In this document: one piece after another, positions 24,014 through 36,444 of the stretch
How the letters are laid out: each line of letters begins with the position of its first letter
Position numbering within the stretch: the stretch's first letter is position 1
NCBI GenBank assembly: GCA_010405405.1
Contig: MU004240.1
Location: 388,217 to 452,216 of the forward strand
From: Microthyrium microscopicum
Taxonomy: Eukaryota > Ascomycota > Dothideomycetes > Microthyriales > Microthyriaceae
Direction: 5' to 3'
Length of the DNA stretch: 64,000 nt
Translations under genes and position numbers: made by a program
Notes under the pieces: generated by a model
The model's input: only the letters and a program-made list of their open reading frames with translations
What the model was told of the DNA's origin: nothing
Databases searched by the model: none

Positions 24014-25310
24014 TCACGGCCTCGCGCCCACGCGCGCCTCATACGCACTCCATGCTTCCGTCCGATATCGTGCCGCCAACCCCGCTCTATCCTCCGCCTC
24101 CAATATTCCCCGTCCCACAATGATGATGTCTGCGCCATCGCGCCCGACTACCTGTTTGGGACTATGATACTGCTGACCCAGCCCATCACCCGCACTCTCC
24201 ATGCCCTCCGGCAGGAGTTTCACGCCTGGCGTAAGTGTAAGAAAGTTGTCGTTCTCGTTGACGTTCAAGCTGCGCTGCGCGATGTAGCCGAGCACGAAAT
24301 CTGGGTTGTCGCGCGCAATCTCGACACAGGCGGCGGTATATTCGGGGGTGAGTAAATTTGATGCGGAGCTCATTTGTGCGAGGAGGAGACAGGAGCGTAG
24401 ATATGGGATGGGTCCTAGGCGTGCGAGCGCATCGTCGAGACTGTCAGGTTGGGGAATGGAGGCGAAGAAGGGTTTTGTTGGTGCTGGGCTGAGTGGTTCG
24501 GAGCGGGTGGAGATTGTGGTTGAGATGGAGACGATTGATTGTTTGCGGGTTTCCTTGTGGGCGCTTAAGCCGACTGGGTGGTGTGCGTTGTTCTCGTCAA
24601 AGGGAGTACCGAAGCTATTTTCTGAGCTGCGTGAGGGGTTGCGCAGGGTGAAAGGGCGTGTGGTGCTGGTGGTGAGGTTTTGTGTTGGGCTGCCGGTGCG
24701 GGTTTCGCTGTCGTCTTCGCGGTCGTCGTACGAGTCAGAGTCGTCGCTGTCGTTGGCGGCGGGGCCGGAGGAAATTTCGGTGTGGACGGTCATGTTGTAG
24801 GAGGATATGGCGGCTGCGGCGGCTTGCTTGAGGGCGGTGACGATTGCTGGGCCGGGGAGGACGTGGACTGTTACGAGTTCGGCCCATTTTGCGATGCTTT
24901 GTGGGCCGGCGGAGTATTGTTTCTGAACTGTGCCTGGGGACATGTTAGCTTGGTGTATCTATAAATCGCATGATGCTGTTTGGGGCAAACATACTTCCAA
25001 TGTCGGCGAATTTTCTATCTTCGAAAATCAAAAAGTGCTTTCTCCTAGCAATCTCCTTCAACTGAGTTGTCGTGCGATCACTGAAATCACTAATGATGTC
25101 TGCGTGCGTTTTCAGCATGCATATTTGGTCGCCTAATTCCTCCGCAATTGCCAGCAGTTCAGAGGTTGTAGTGACATCAGCTGAAAGGCATAGGTTCGTT
25201 CTTTTTATAGTCATGAGATTTAGAAGGTAGGCGTTCAGCGGAGGACATGATGGCAAGGCTGCTCTTGAGGAAAATGATAGAGTGAGTGAGTGGTGTTTTG
25301 ATTCCGTCAT
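24014..25310 (-). CDS. pyrG: Orotidine 5'-phosphate decarboxylase
   Basis: Catalyses the last step of UMP synthesis (OMP to UMP plus CO2) in the cytosol. Exons 25310-24995 and 24933-24014, with a 61-nt intron, give 411 residues. Substrate-binding and catalytic elements are present: LSADVTT, LKTHADII, the signature FEDRKFADIG with the catalytic Asp/Lys pair, and near the end IIIVGRGI. The intron interrupts the codon after FADIG, which then reads STVQKQYSAGP. An acidic Ser/Asp-rich insert (SDDSDSYDDREDDSE onward) before the PYLRSCLLLAQMSS block is the known filamentous-ascomycete insertion. The second exon is noticeably GC-rich. A pogo transposon ends about 435 bp upstream of the start, so promoter sequence may be separated. 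The gene itself looks intact. Confidence 0.95.
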
Positions 25311-25745
25311 ATTGAAGGTTGGTGGGTGCCCCACGTATGTCAGTTTGTTGCTTGAGATGTATGAGGCGATAGTCTTGTGCAGTACCAGTAGAAGGCGAGT
25401 GAGAAACAGGAACCAAATACAGTAATAGCAGGCCAAATCCAAATATCAGATTACCCGGTCCAGTTTTGTAGTAGATGATGTGCTGCAGCTACCAGGAGCA
25501 AGGGCGGCGCGTTTAGCAAAAGATTGTAGTCGTGGACAGCGGTGATCAGGAATCAGGGGATTGATGAGGCGGTTGGGCAGGGTCACACCAATATATATTA
25601 TACGCCCTGCGTCTACGTTATCCGGGAAATGGCAGAAATTTGACGAATGCTCGAGGATGATGTTGTTGAGTTGGTGGCGTTTGAAGGTACGGCGAGACCA
25701 AGGGTACCAAGAAGAGAGGGGTGCCTTTCTTTAGCACAACACCTA
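25311..25745. other. pyrG upstream region up to the transposon
   Basis: About 435 bp that must hold the proximal pyrG promoter. The TA target duplicate of the pogo element is at 25744-25745. No further gene. Confidence 0.45.
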
Positions 25746-25790
25746 ACGTGGTGGACCCAGATCCCGACAGACCCCTTACCCGACACCCCT
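25746..25790 (+). repeat. Left terminal inverted repeat of the pogo element
   Basis: Begins ACGTGGTGGACCCAGATCCC. The first 29 bases match the right end (reverse complement) with one mismatch, and about 40 of 45 overall match. Confidence 0.95.
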
Positions 25791-25862
25791 CATAGATATA
25801 TTGTAAATTTAGATCAACCACCACAACAATGCCATTTAATGTTGTTTTACCTTGAAATTTAA

Positions 25863-27383
25863 ATGGTGAATCAATCAGACCTTGATCTAGCTGTTGCTGC
25901 CTTTTTAAATGGCGAATACCCCTCAGAAGCCAAAGCGGCGAAGGCTTTTTGTGTCCCTAGATCTACCTTCAAAGATAGACTTCGAGGAGTAGAATCTCGT
26001 CAGTCCAGCCATTCCTCCTATCAAAAATTGTCTATTTCAGAAGAGCATGAAATTGTCAATTGGATTAAGAGCGAAGAATTGGCTGGTTGTCCTCCTACCT
26101 ACGTGAGGATCAAAGACTTTGCCCAAGGAATTTTACAGCAGCGAATCCCAGAGGCCTTTTTAGGCGTAAATTGGCACAAATCATTCAAAAAGCGAAATCC
26201 AGAAGTCGTTTCGATTGTTGCTCATCGTATTGATAAACAACGAGTAGACGGCACAAATTTTGAAGCCGTTACGGACTTCTTTGAGCGATTTGAAAGCACT
26301 GTTTCTTCTCACAAGGTCAAACCGGCCAACATTTACAACATGGACGAAACTGGAATGCGTCTAGGTATCTCAGGCAAAGAGATTGTAATAGTATCACGTC
26401 AAACAGCCGAAAAAACAAAGGCTAGAGATCTCTTTGTTTCAGAGAACGGTGGACGAGAGAATACGTCCATTTTGGAGACCGTTTCAGCTACCGGTCGAAC
26501 AATTCCCTTCCTGGCTATCTACAAAGGCCAAAACGTTCAGGATTCATAGTTCCCACCTAATTTCCATGAGGAATTAGAATCCAAAGGCTACTCTTTTGCT
26601 GCCACGACCAATAGCTAGACGTCGAATCAGCTAGGCGAGCAATGGGTTGAAAAAACGTTTTTACCCTTCACCAAACCATCAAATGAAGAAGAATGGAGAA
26701 TTCTTATTTGCGACAATCATGGCTCACATACTACGTCTAAATTTCGCTATTTATGCCTCAAAAACAAAGTACAAATCGTCTATTTACCACCTCATTTATC
26801 ACATCGAACCCAGCCTTTAGATGTAGGCATATTTGGACCATTAAAACGTCATTTTACAGCAGCTTTGAACCGATCTTCTCTTAAATTATCTTCTACACCA
26901 GTTATGAAGAGAATCTTTATACAAATGTATATGGTTGCTCGCGAAAAAGCCTTTACAAAGGCAAATGGAGAGTCTGCCTTTAAAGCTACTGGAATTTGGC
27001 CCGTAAATCGACATAAAGTACTTTAGCATGTTCCAAAAACAACAGAAAATTCCCAGCAGTTAAATCCCACCAATTCTACACCAAATCAGGCTCCTTTACC
27101 TTCTTTACCGTTTGTTAAAAGCCTTGCTTTTACACCTAGAACGAAGCGATCAGTTATGCGCGGAGTTTCAAGAGAAATCAGCCAAATCTCTTCCCACAAT
27201 TTAGCTCTTCAACAACACATAGTTACGCTCAAAAACCAAATAACTATGTTAACAGCACCTAAAGGATCAGGTACTAGGAAGAAGAGAAATTACAATGCAG
27301 AATTAGAAGATGAATCTTCGATTGCTTTGGAATTCGCTTCAAACAAGCTTTCTCAAATTTCTGAAGCAATTCTACATGCTTAG
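25863..27383 (+). pseudogene. pogo-type transposase with three in-frame TAG stops
   Basis: A single frame of 507 codons with no frameshift, interrupted by TAG at codons 229 (26547-26549), 252 (26616-26618) and 388 (27024-27026). In order: a psq-type helix-turn-helix (AVAAFLNGEYPSEAKAAKAF), a CENP-B-type HTH (SISEEHEIVNWIKSEE), the DDE superfamily core, and a basic C-terminal helix. Catalytic acids are Asp161 (NMDETGM), Asp284 (ICDNHGSHT) and Asp320 (QPLDVGIFGP). The last pair is separated by 35 residues, the DD35D spacing expected of pogo-like enzymes. The first two stops replace positions where a tryptophan (TGG) is plausible. TGG to TAG, or CAG to TAG, is what CpA-directed repeat-induced point mutation produces. 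This copy cannot make full-length transposase. Confidence 0.93.
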
Positions 27384-27505
27384 AACAAACGAAAAAAGGC
27401 AAATTCAGGTGTTAAAATTAGGCTTAATCTTGCAATTTAAATCATTTAATTATATTGTGTTTTGGTTGAGTTATTACGCAGTGATTTAATTACCCCTATT
27501 TATTT

Positions 27506-27550
27506 TGGGGTGTCGAGTTCTGGGTCTGTCGGGATCTGGGTCCACTACGT
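27506..27550 (-). repeat. Right terminal inverted repeat of the pogo element
   Basis: Read on the minus strand it begins ACGTAGTGGACCCAGATCCC, matching the left end. The single early difference is G versus A, compatible with a transition. It is followed by TA at 27551-27552. Confidence 0.95.
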
Positions 27551-27552
27551 TA

Positions 27553-28908
27553 CAGCCTACGGTAACGTTGGTTCTGCTAATGCATGTCCTCTGTTGGAAG
27601 ATCGTTGGCGTTTGCTTGGCTACATGAACAGGCAAAGCAATTGTTGGTCTACATTACTAGTAGTATTGACAAGTACTGACATATCGTAGAATACAAAAGT
27701 GAATGAAGTTCTTGACCCTGATCATTGAGTCCGACGATCGATATCAATCAGGCCCCTTACACGTGAATAATAGACTCAAAGCTGGCAAATCCATGAGAAT
27801 ACATGGTGGTTCGATTCACAAATGCACTGTATAGACGCGCTGATCCTCTGATCTCTACTCTTCACCGTTGGATAACCACTGCTTTGGGAAGTTGGCCGTG
27901 TCCTCCGGTTTATTCTCCCCACGATCCTAGCGCAGATCTTGCTGCAACGAGCGTTCCTAGATGAATGAGGTCACTGCCCTGAGTTCCTGACTGATGACTC
28001 ATCTTGATGTTGTGCCATCAAAAGGTGGGATATGCAGCCACCCGAGCCTGGCTTTCCACTGACAGCGTTCAATGACGTTCCATATCAACTTTTAAAAGAC
28101 TACTACTATGCTCGGCGCGCCCGCTGCAGTTGCAGATGTTTGCTCCCTGGATGTTTACTTGAACGAATAGAAGGAGAAGATGGGACTGCGGAGAACAACA
28201 CAATGGCGCATCACGTCCAAATTGGATAGTAGTTATACAGCAACACAGTGCCTGCAGCTGTTAGTATCAAATGCTGTGGCCATTGGCAGCAGGCTGAAGG
28301 TGATGGAAATGTTGGCACTAATGCAGGCTGTGAATAGGATCGATTTCTCTGTCCAATTGAGTTGATTATATGTCAGTATAGATTTAGTTCTTGCAAGACT
28401 GGAAATGCCATCTTACAAACATGACCAGAGGCTTCATCATAGACGACGCCAGATCGTAGGCTTATCAGAGCCTGAACGATGTCTCAAGTCATATAACCAG
28501 ATGCATTTAGGTACTGCCACGTCTGAGCTATGGCACCAGACGACAAGCAATCTACAATTACACGGGACCGATATAAGGTCCGCTCTAGTATCTCTAGCAT
28601 AAGGTTTTACTACAACATTAAGCTTCTGTCGATCATGATCGAGGACTCAAAGCTCATAGCTTAAGCCACCTTTCGCAGATGTGTGGCTGCAGTTTGCATG
28701 AGTATTACATAACGGACGGGGGCGTTCATTATTCGAGAACCAGCACACTAGCCAGGAATAAGATCGCAATAGCTCAATTCCCACTGTATTTTCTCTTTGT
28801 GTTACTGATCCTACTAAATCCAAACTTGCAGTTGATGAGCACACTGGATGATTTGAGGAGACGAAAAATGTGAGGTCGATTTGAAAATATCGTAGGTCAT
28901 GTTTTATC
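27553..28908. other. Intergenic between the transposon and ATG27
   Basis: About 1.35 kb. A tRNA B-box-like GGTTCGATTC occurs near 27810 but no tRNA fold surrounds it. No gene supported. Confidence 0.35.
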
Positions 28909-29984
28909 TTACACTGCACTGTACCCTCCTCTTGATCCTCCGCTTCCTTGTGCTTTTCGTAGGATATCCTTGACAATGTATGGGATGTCTCTGATCGTGT
29001 CAGAATGAGGTAGAAGGTCCAGACCTCTTGCTCCATATCGTGTGTAATTGAGCCAGCTGCCGAATATGATATACGCCGCAATGCTGAGGAATAGTCTCGA
29101 GTGAAGTTAGCAAAAAGCCAATCTTAAAGAGTCGTGAACTTACATTATGATAAACCATGTAAAGAAACCCCAGCTGGTGCTTGGATCTTGAGGAATGTCT
29201 GCCGCGTCCTCACAGGCATATTGACTTTGCCAGTCCAGTCGAAGTATACCCCAGATCTCGCCTCTAACATCTTCCTCGCCATAGCTGACGACTTTGAGGG
29301 CTTCCGCAATTTCATCGTCTCTCTTAGCCAGGCTCTCGGACTTTACTTTCGGTTGTTCTTTGGGCTCCCATCCGGTCATCTTCTTGTTGCAAACAAGTTC
29401 GATAACGGCTTTTTGTTGAATTCCTTTAGGACTACTCAGAGGATCTCTCCCACCAGTCATTTCCAAACGGAGACCTTCTCGTTGCGCATCAGCGTGAGAT
29501 CCTGCGGTCTTTAATCGAGTGGGCTTGACTTCGAGATGGACTCCAGTGTTCATTGAGAACTCTCCAGCAATTGCGACCCACTTCCGAACTGTAGCATTTC
29601 CTTCGTTAGGCTTGTCAGGATCGAAGTCACGCTCGACAGCGCATACTAGCAGCTTCGTTAGCTTCAACTATATAGATGGAGATGTGTCAACTCACTGTTA
29701 GTGTTAGTTGGACATTGGTGCTTCTCATCCACGTCCTTTTCTTTCCCGAGATTATCACACAAGTTCAGGCTAAAGGTCCAATTTGACGCTGTGGGTTGGC
29801 CTTCTTGTATGTCCTGCCACGATACTGAGTGTTTGCCGCCTAGTTTGCCCAAATTCCAGTGTACGCCTGCATCCATAATGTCTTTGCAATTCCAGCCTAG
29901 CCCAAATACTGGTGATGCCAGCCCGAGTATCAACGCTATCGTCCGCCATGTTGGACGCTGTGTAGATGATGTGGTTGATGACAT
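28909..29984 (-). CDS. ATG27: Autophagy protein Atg27 (mannose-6-phosphate-receptor-like)
   Basis: Type I membrane protein that cycles between Golgi, endosome and vacuole and supports Atg9 traffic in autophagy and the Cvt pathway. Exons 29984-29696, 29645-29144 and 29083-28909 give 321 residues. An N-terminal signal sequence (TIALILGLASPVFG) is followed by the lumenal receptor-like domain with paired cysteines (WNCKDI, LNLCDNL, CPTNTN, ICAVERD, ELVCNKK, YACED). One membrane span (WGFFTWFIIIIAAYIIFGSW) is assembled across the second intron. The protein ends in YSAV, the tyrosine sorting motif known from yeast Atg27. The final four residues and the cysteine pattern make the call firm. Confidence 0.92.
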
Positions 29985-30983
29985 ATTGTGTTGAAATCGA
30001 AGGTCGGGAATATTAATGGAGGAACAGAGCTCGTAGCTCGAGACGGAAGCAAGGTGATCAGCGGGTTGGGTAAAACGACATACAAGAAGAGAAGAGAGTG
30101 TTGGATTAGAAGAGAGAAGCCTGGAGAAGGAAGAGAAGGCGGCGGCGAGTATGGTATTGGGGGTGGAACACGGCGTGCATGGAGGTAATCGAGATAAAAC
30201 GCTCCAACAGCTTCAACTGACGCAACATCTACATCTGGTCCGAGCGTCTACACCTGCCCATAAAATATAAATTGGCGATGCCTTTTTTTTATACAACAGA
30301 GAATTATCTACCTAGCCAGTTGATTATTGCTTTTTGGATTATGCTCACTGCGGTGGGGATATACTTCTTCATAGTACATTATTTTGAATTGCATTACCGG
30401 TCTTCCCAAAAAATAGGCAGCGACTTTAAATTCTTGTAACAGGTCTATCTTCAAGCAATATGCAATTTACTCTTCAGTGACATATGCAAATCGACGGAAG
30501 GCTAGATCAAGCAAATAACAGCAGGACTACTGAGTGAGTTTAGAAGTAAAGACCCATTTCACCAGATACAGAGGAAAGTGAACACAAATCTGGTCGCATC
30601 ATTTTCGACTCGCAATTCTCAAGCCGCTGATTGACAAGATGCAAGTCGTTGCAACGAACTTGTAGTCATCGAAACATGCTCCTGCCTCTACTTCAGGAGC
30701 GCAGAGCGATATGTCTTGTGTCATATATGGACGGATATGTTGACATGGTAAGCAGACCAGCATGCGTTGCAGCTCAATGGCTCCATCGCATAGTCACTCT
30801 GCAACGTGAAGAATGAGTCTTTCTGTAGCTCGTACAATGCATTATATCATGTCTCCCCAGAGCCACCGAAAATCGCGGCCAACCAGCAGCCAGAGAAGTG
30901 AAAGCATCGCGTTGTAAGCCTCCATATTCTCCATCATTGGGTCATTGGACTAAGCCAATCTAGGCCTATGCAATGCGTGTTGT
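29985..30983. other. Intergenic: ATG27 promoter and 3' flank of the next gene
   Basis: About 1 kb. A purine-rich stretch (AAGAGAAGAGAG, GAGAAGGAAG) at 30080-30150 lies just upstream of ATG27. No gene seen. Confidence 0.4.
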
Positions 30984-31318
30984 TCACTTCCTTTCTCCAA
31001 AAACAGCTTCTTTCACAACAGTAGCATCGCTGATAGAGTCAACCTGACCGTGATTACGCTTGTTTTCGAGGCCCCAATCAATCTGGCCACCGCCCTCTTC
31101 GCGACGTTTCTCGACATGGAGTTTGGCAGCATGAATGGAAGTACGGGTATATGCGAAGAGGATACAGGCCATGGAAAAGGCCGCTATTGGTGCACCGAGG
31201 AGCTACGGATAAAGCCGAAGATTAGGAATCGGAAGAGGTTCAAACGGCTGTCAGATCTTACTCGTGCATTGAATGGTTTTGCTCGTGGCCGGGATCCAGT
31301 AATTGGAGCTTCAGACAT
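30984..31318 (-). CDS. Small conserved membrane protein, function unknown
   Basis: A two-exon gene too short to stand out as one open frame: exons 31318-31262 (19 codons, MSEAPITGSRPRAKPFNAR) and 31202-30984, joined in phase 0 across a 59-nt intron, giving 91 residues. A single hydrophobic segment (LLGAPIAAFSMACILFAYTR) is formed at the junction, followed by a basic amphipathic helix (AAKLHVEKRREE) and the WGLENKRNHG block. I recall similar 80-100-residue proteins across Pezizomycotina, but no function. The orientation, with a short N-terminus and a basic C-terminal side, would suit a mitochondrial or ER membrane protein; that is inference. It is divergent from GLR1, with 351 bp between start codons. 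Confidence 0.72.
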
Positions 31319-33254
<1,936 letters not shown>

Positions 33255-33508
33255 TTGTAAATAGGCATATGATGAGGAGGGATGATGTATGATCGAAAAG
33301 TAAGACACCGTCTAACATATTGCTTCACTGTTTTATTGGTCGTTTGCTTACCGATGATATCGCAGTAACCGAGTTGTGCAGTATCTGCCAACTTGTAACT
33401 AGAGTACAGCGTTTGAATATGAATATTACAATGTACTTTCAAATATTGCTATCTGCCACTTTCAGAGCTCATTCCAGCTTCTTTATTGTGACCGAAGTTT
33501 CCTACACC

Positions 33509-35056
33509 ATGGCTTACAGAAGGCCATCACCCTCGAGCCCAAAATCGGAGAGTTTTCCTCAACGAACAACCTCTTCCAGCAGCAACAACTCTCGCCAGCG
33601 ACCTGCCGCAGCTCCAGAGAATCGCCTTTTGCAGGCGATGCGCAAACGACAAGCGGCAATAGCTGCCGACAAGGCCAGAGAAGCTGAGAGAAGAGAAGCT
33701 GACCATCATGAACTGGATGTACAAGAGTATCCAAAGGGCTCAAACGATCCATCCGCACGACCAGAGCCTTCAACAGCACAGAATCAAGACGCTTCGGAAG
33801 CTGATATCAATAGATGGATGGAACAGCAAGACAGATGGATGCGAGAACAAGGACAATTTGCGCTGCAAGCCACGGCTGAACGTGTGGCACATGATGCGGA
33901 TGAGAACAGCTCAGTGACTGCGACTCCAGGGCCAGAGTCCTCCAAAAAGGGGAAAGAGAGAGCGGGTGCTGAATCTCCTGGCCTTGGGCCATACTCTTCT
34001 ATCGAAGAGTATCTTTCGCATGCGGCGGGAGTGATAAAGGGATATCACGGCTATCCGTTGTCATATGAAGAAGCAAGACGCGAGATTTTAGATCTTAGCA
34101 AGCTTTGTCTTGTGGACTGGAAGTCTGAGGATGCAAAGAAGCTATTTGACGAGATCCTCATCGCACTTGCAAGTATTTTTCAACCAGATGAGACGTCTCT
34201 GTTTAATCCTCGTGAGATTACTCAAGAGACAACGAGTTCTTATCCTTGGGCTCAACCCGTTGTACCTACGACACCAATGAGCCCTGAGGGATATATCCCA
34301 ATAGCAATTGGGCGAGATATCCCATCAGGAAACACACCAATGAGCCCAAGAGATAAACCGCTACCTCCACCTCCGGATGAAGACGAGATTGACGTCGATT
34401 ACTCTTGCATACCACCCCCGATAGATTGGAAAAAGGTAAATCAGCTTCCAGAGCGACCGCCTACTCCACCACCTAGAGAACCATCACCAACTCCAAGTTC
34501 AATGTACTCTCTCTACCACTCCCTGCCCGACTCACAGCAACCCGACCCCACAATGGCAAGCCGTCTCTCCCGTCCAGTCTCCGATCTCTCTTCCGGCCAC
34601 ATCTCTGCTCACCACTTCAGTAACCAACAATCAACTCGAACTATCCAACAACCCATCCATAGCACCAAGCAATCACCCTCCCCAACCCGCCAGCGCCTCG
34701 CCTCACCACACCTCAACATCATCCACGACCCAGCCCACGGCGGTCCTACACTAACCAGACCAAACGTCCAGCCTATACTCGTTCCACCAGCCTCACGACC
34801 GCATGGTCCATCGCCACTAGGTCCATCGCGCGGTCGCCCCTTAGCATCTGCACCGGTCTTGTCACCCATAATAGGGTCGCCGACGGGCAGCAGTGGCTAT
34901 GGTGGTCCGTCGCCTGGAACGTCGCCGCCAGGTCGGCAGCCTCAGCCTGGATGGGGCGCGTGGCCGCCGGGTTCGCAGCCAGGGTTTCAGAGAAATGGAA
35001 TCAGAGGTCTTAGGGGTATAGCAGAGGAGGAAGATCAGTTTTGTAGGCCGATGTAG
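33509..35056 (+). CDS. Large, mostly disordered protein of unknown function
   Basis: Single-exon gene of 515 residues from MAYRRPSPSS. The frame is open a further 63 codons upstream but without protein-like composition. Residues 30-120 form a charged helical stretch (LLQAMRKRQAAIAADKAREAER, then INRWMEQQDRWMREQG). A compact-looking segment around residues 165-235 (YSSIEEYLSHAAGVIKGYHG, YEEARREILDLSKL) could be a small helical domain. The remaining half is Pro/Ser-rich with polyproline patches (KPLPPPPDED, PERPPTPPPREPSPTP), typical SH3- or WW-binding sequence. No known catalytic domain. I cannot name it; an adaptor or signalling scaffold is only a guess from the proline motifs. Confidence 0.75.
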   Translation: MAYRRPSPSSPKSESFPQRTTSSSSNNSRQRPAAAPENRLLQAMRKRQAAIAADKAREAERREADHHELDVQEYPKGSNDPSARPEPSTAQNQDASEADINRWMEQQDRWMREQGQFALQATAERVAHDADENSSVTATPGPESSKKGKERAGAESPGLGPYSSIEEYLSHAAGVIKGYHGYPLSYEEARREILDLSKLCLVDWKSEDAKKLFDEILIALASIFQPDETSLFNPREITQETTSSYPWAQPVVPTTPMSPEGYIPIAIGRDIPSGNTPMSPRDKPLPPPPDEDEIDVDYSCIPPPIDWKKVNQLPERPPTPPPREPSPTPSSMYSLYHSLPDSQQPDPTMASRLSRPVSDLSSGHISAHHFSNQQSTRTIQQPIHSTKQSPSPTRQRLASPHLNIIHDPAHGGPTLTRPNVQPILVPPASRPHGPSPLGPSRGRPLASAPVLSPIIGSPTGSSGYGGPSPGTSPPGRQPQPGWGAWPPGSQPGFQRNGIRGLRGIAEEEDQFCRPM

Positions 35057-36001
35057 AGAAACGGATGGGTGATGGAAGTTAGGGGTTTACATGTTGTGTA
35101 TTCGTCGACATTATTTTCATAACGTTCGATGATGAATTAAGCTATGTAATAATACAAGAAGAAGGTTCAAACAGATCTATCTATTAGTACAGAGGCGACG
35201 AGGGTGAGGTTCGAGGTAGAGCAGAATCAATGTTGAACATTCTGAATATCACAGGCTACAAAAGAACGCAGCAAAACAGAGAACCGCCAACTGCTATGAA
35301 CAAGAGAAAAAATTGTAGAATGTGTATTCCAATATAGCAAAAAACTAACTAATCGATCGATTAGCTAGGAAGACTCTGCCTTATAAAGGTTGGTCCAATT
35401 GGCTGCACCAAGTATGACTCGGGAATCGAACATGGCCTCTGCGATGCTTTAAAGATTAACTTTAAAAGCATACTTTGCTAAGACGTGAATGAAGAAACCG
35501 CGCCACAGGTACATGGTAAATTTGCAGAAATCAAGTACTTATATGGGCAGCGTGTTGGCTCTTCTAACACGCCACGGACGTTCGTCAGGACTCAGGTCTG
35601 AATGGAGAAGCAGCATGACTGACAAGACCAATCTGGAAATTGCTAATAAATACAGGAATTCCAGAAAATAGAAGTATCTTAGTTTCTGCTAATAATAAAT
35701 AATATAGTTTCAATCTGAAATAGGGGTTATATCGCTTCAGTGTTTGCGATGATATATCTTCAGGCCTTGTCATATCAACAAGCATTTCTATTCTTTACTT
35801 TGAACCAAATCTTGCCATGTACGAGACATCAGAGGTTCAAAGTGATTTATCGGTATCAAATGTTCAAGATGAGGATAATGTATTTTCTACCGGACCAGGT
35901 CTAAATTGTTCAGAAAGGTACACTGCCAATAACTTTCGCGGTCCCCTCCGCTGATCGCTGGTATCAAAGCGCCCTGACAGACTTTGAGATAGAAACCTGA
36001 A
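35057..36001. other. Intergenic, AT-rich, convergent 3' flanks
   Basis: About 0.95 kb between convergent genes, with AT-rich tracts around 35680-35720. No gene supported. Confidence 0.4.
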
Positions 36002-36444
36002 TCATGGCATTCCATTGTCGAAGCGTGGATCCCCCGGACACTGGACTGAGAAAGAGGTAAGGTGATACTTGCTATGGCAGCCAGCATCATCGAGTCGCAC
36101 TGGTGGATGTTCGGCATCTGCCATACAGTTATCGGAGGGATACATGTAGACTGTGAAAAGTCAGAGTCGGTCAAATACAGTACCTGCGCTCAGCAGATGT
36201 TGGTAGCAAACTTACATCGACACTGATCAGCTCTATCCAAGTCATAGAGTTTTATGCTTAGGCCTGTTCCGAAGACGCAGGTTCTACGATCGAAGTATTT
36301 GGTCTTGACACCTGCACTTGGGCTGATGGAACAATCATCGGATTGAAAGAAGCCGACTGTAGCTACGGGAGTAAAGTTTTGGCCTGTCACGGAGCCGATG
36401 AAGGCCAGGCTGGAGGCGAGAATGGTCAGGAGAGAGATCTTCAT
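36002..36444 (-). CDS. Small secreted cysteine-rich protein
   Basis: Exons 36444-36216 and 36150-36002 with a 65-nt intron give 125 residues. The start MKISLLTILASSLAFIGSVTG is a clear signal peptide. The predicted mature part has six cysteines in DDC, RTC, QCRF, NCMAD, GCHSK and VQCPG contexts, enough for three disulfides. The acceptor CTTTTCACAG was chosen because it joins QCR to FYMYPSDNC in frame and gives a hydrophilic ending. An alternative acceptor upstream keeps a different frame open to about 35887 but yields a less balanced product. No known domain recognised. Size, secretion and cysteine content fit an extracellular or candidate-effector protein; the host or target is unknown. Confidence 0.68.

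Larger units (their letters stand above)
25746..27550. mobile_element. pogo-family (Tc1/mariner superfamily) DNA transposon, non-autonomous by mutation
   Basis: A 1805-bp element bounded by terminal inverted repeats of about 45 bp and flanked on both sides by a TA target duplication (25744-25745 and 27551-27552). It contains one transposase frame, 25863-27383, broken by three TAG codons. Size, TA target and TIRs are typical of Fot1/pogo elements of filamentous fungi. It lies in the upstream region of pyrG. Confidence 0.95.

Noticed and set aside
24306-24964. Long plus-strand frames across the pyrG second exon
   Set aside because: Antisense to a GC-rich, acidic coding insert; low-complexity Gly/Val composition and no domain.
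27805-27822. tRNA B-box-like GGTTCGATTC downstream of the transposon
   Set aside because: No A box, acceptor stem or anticodon arm at the right distance on this strand.
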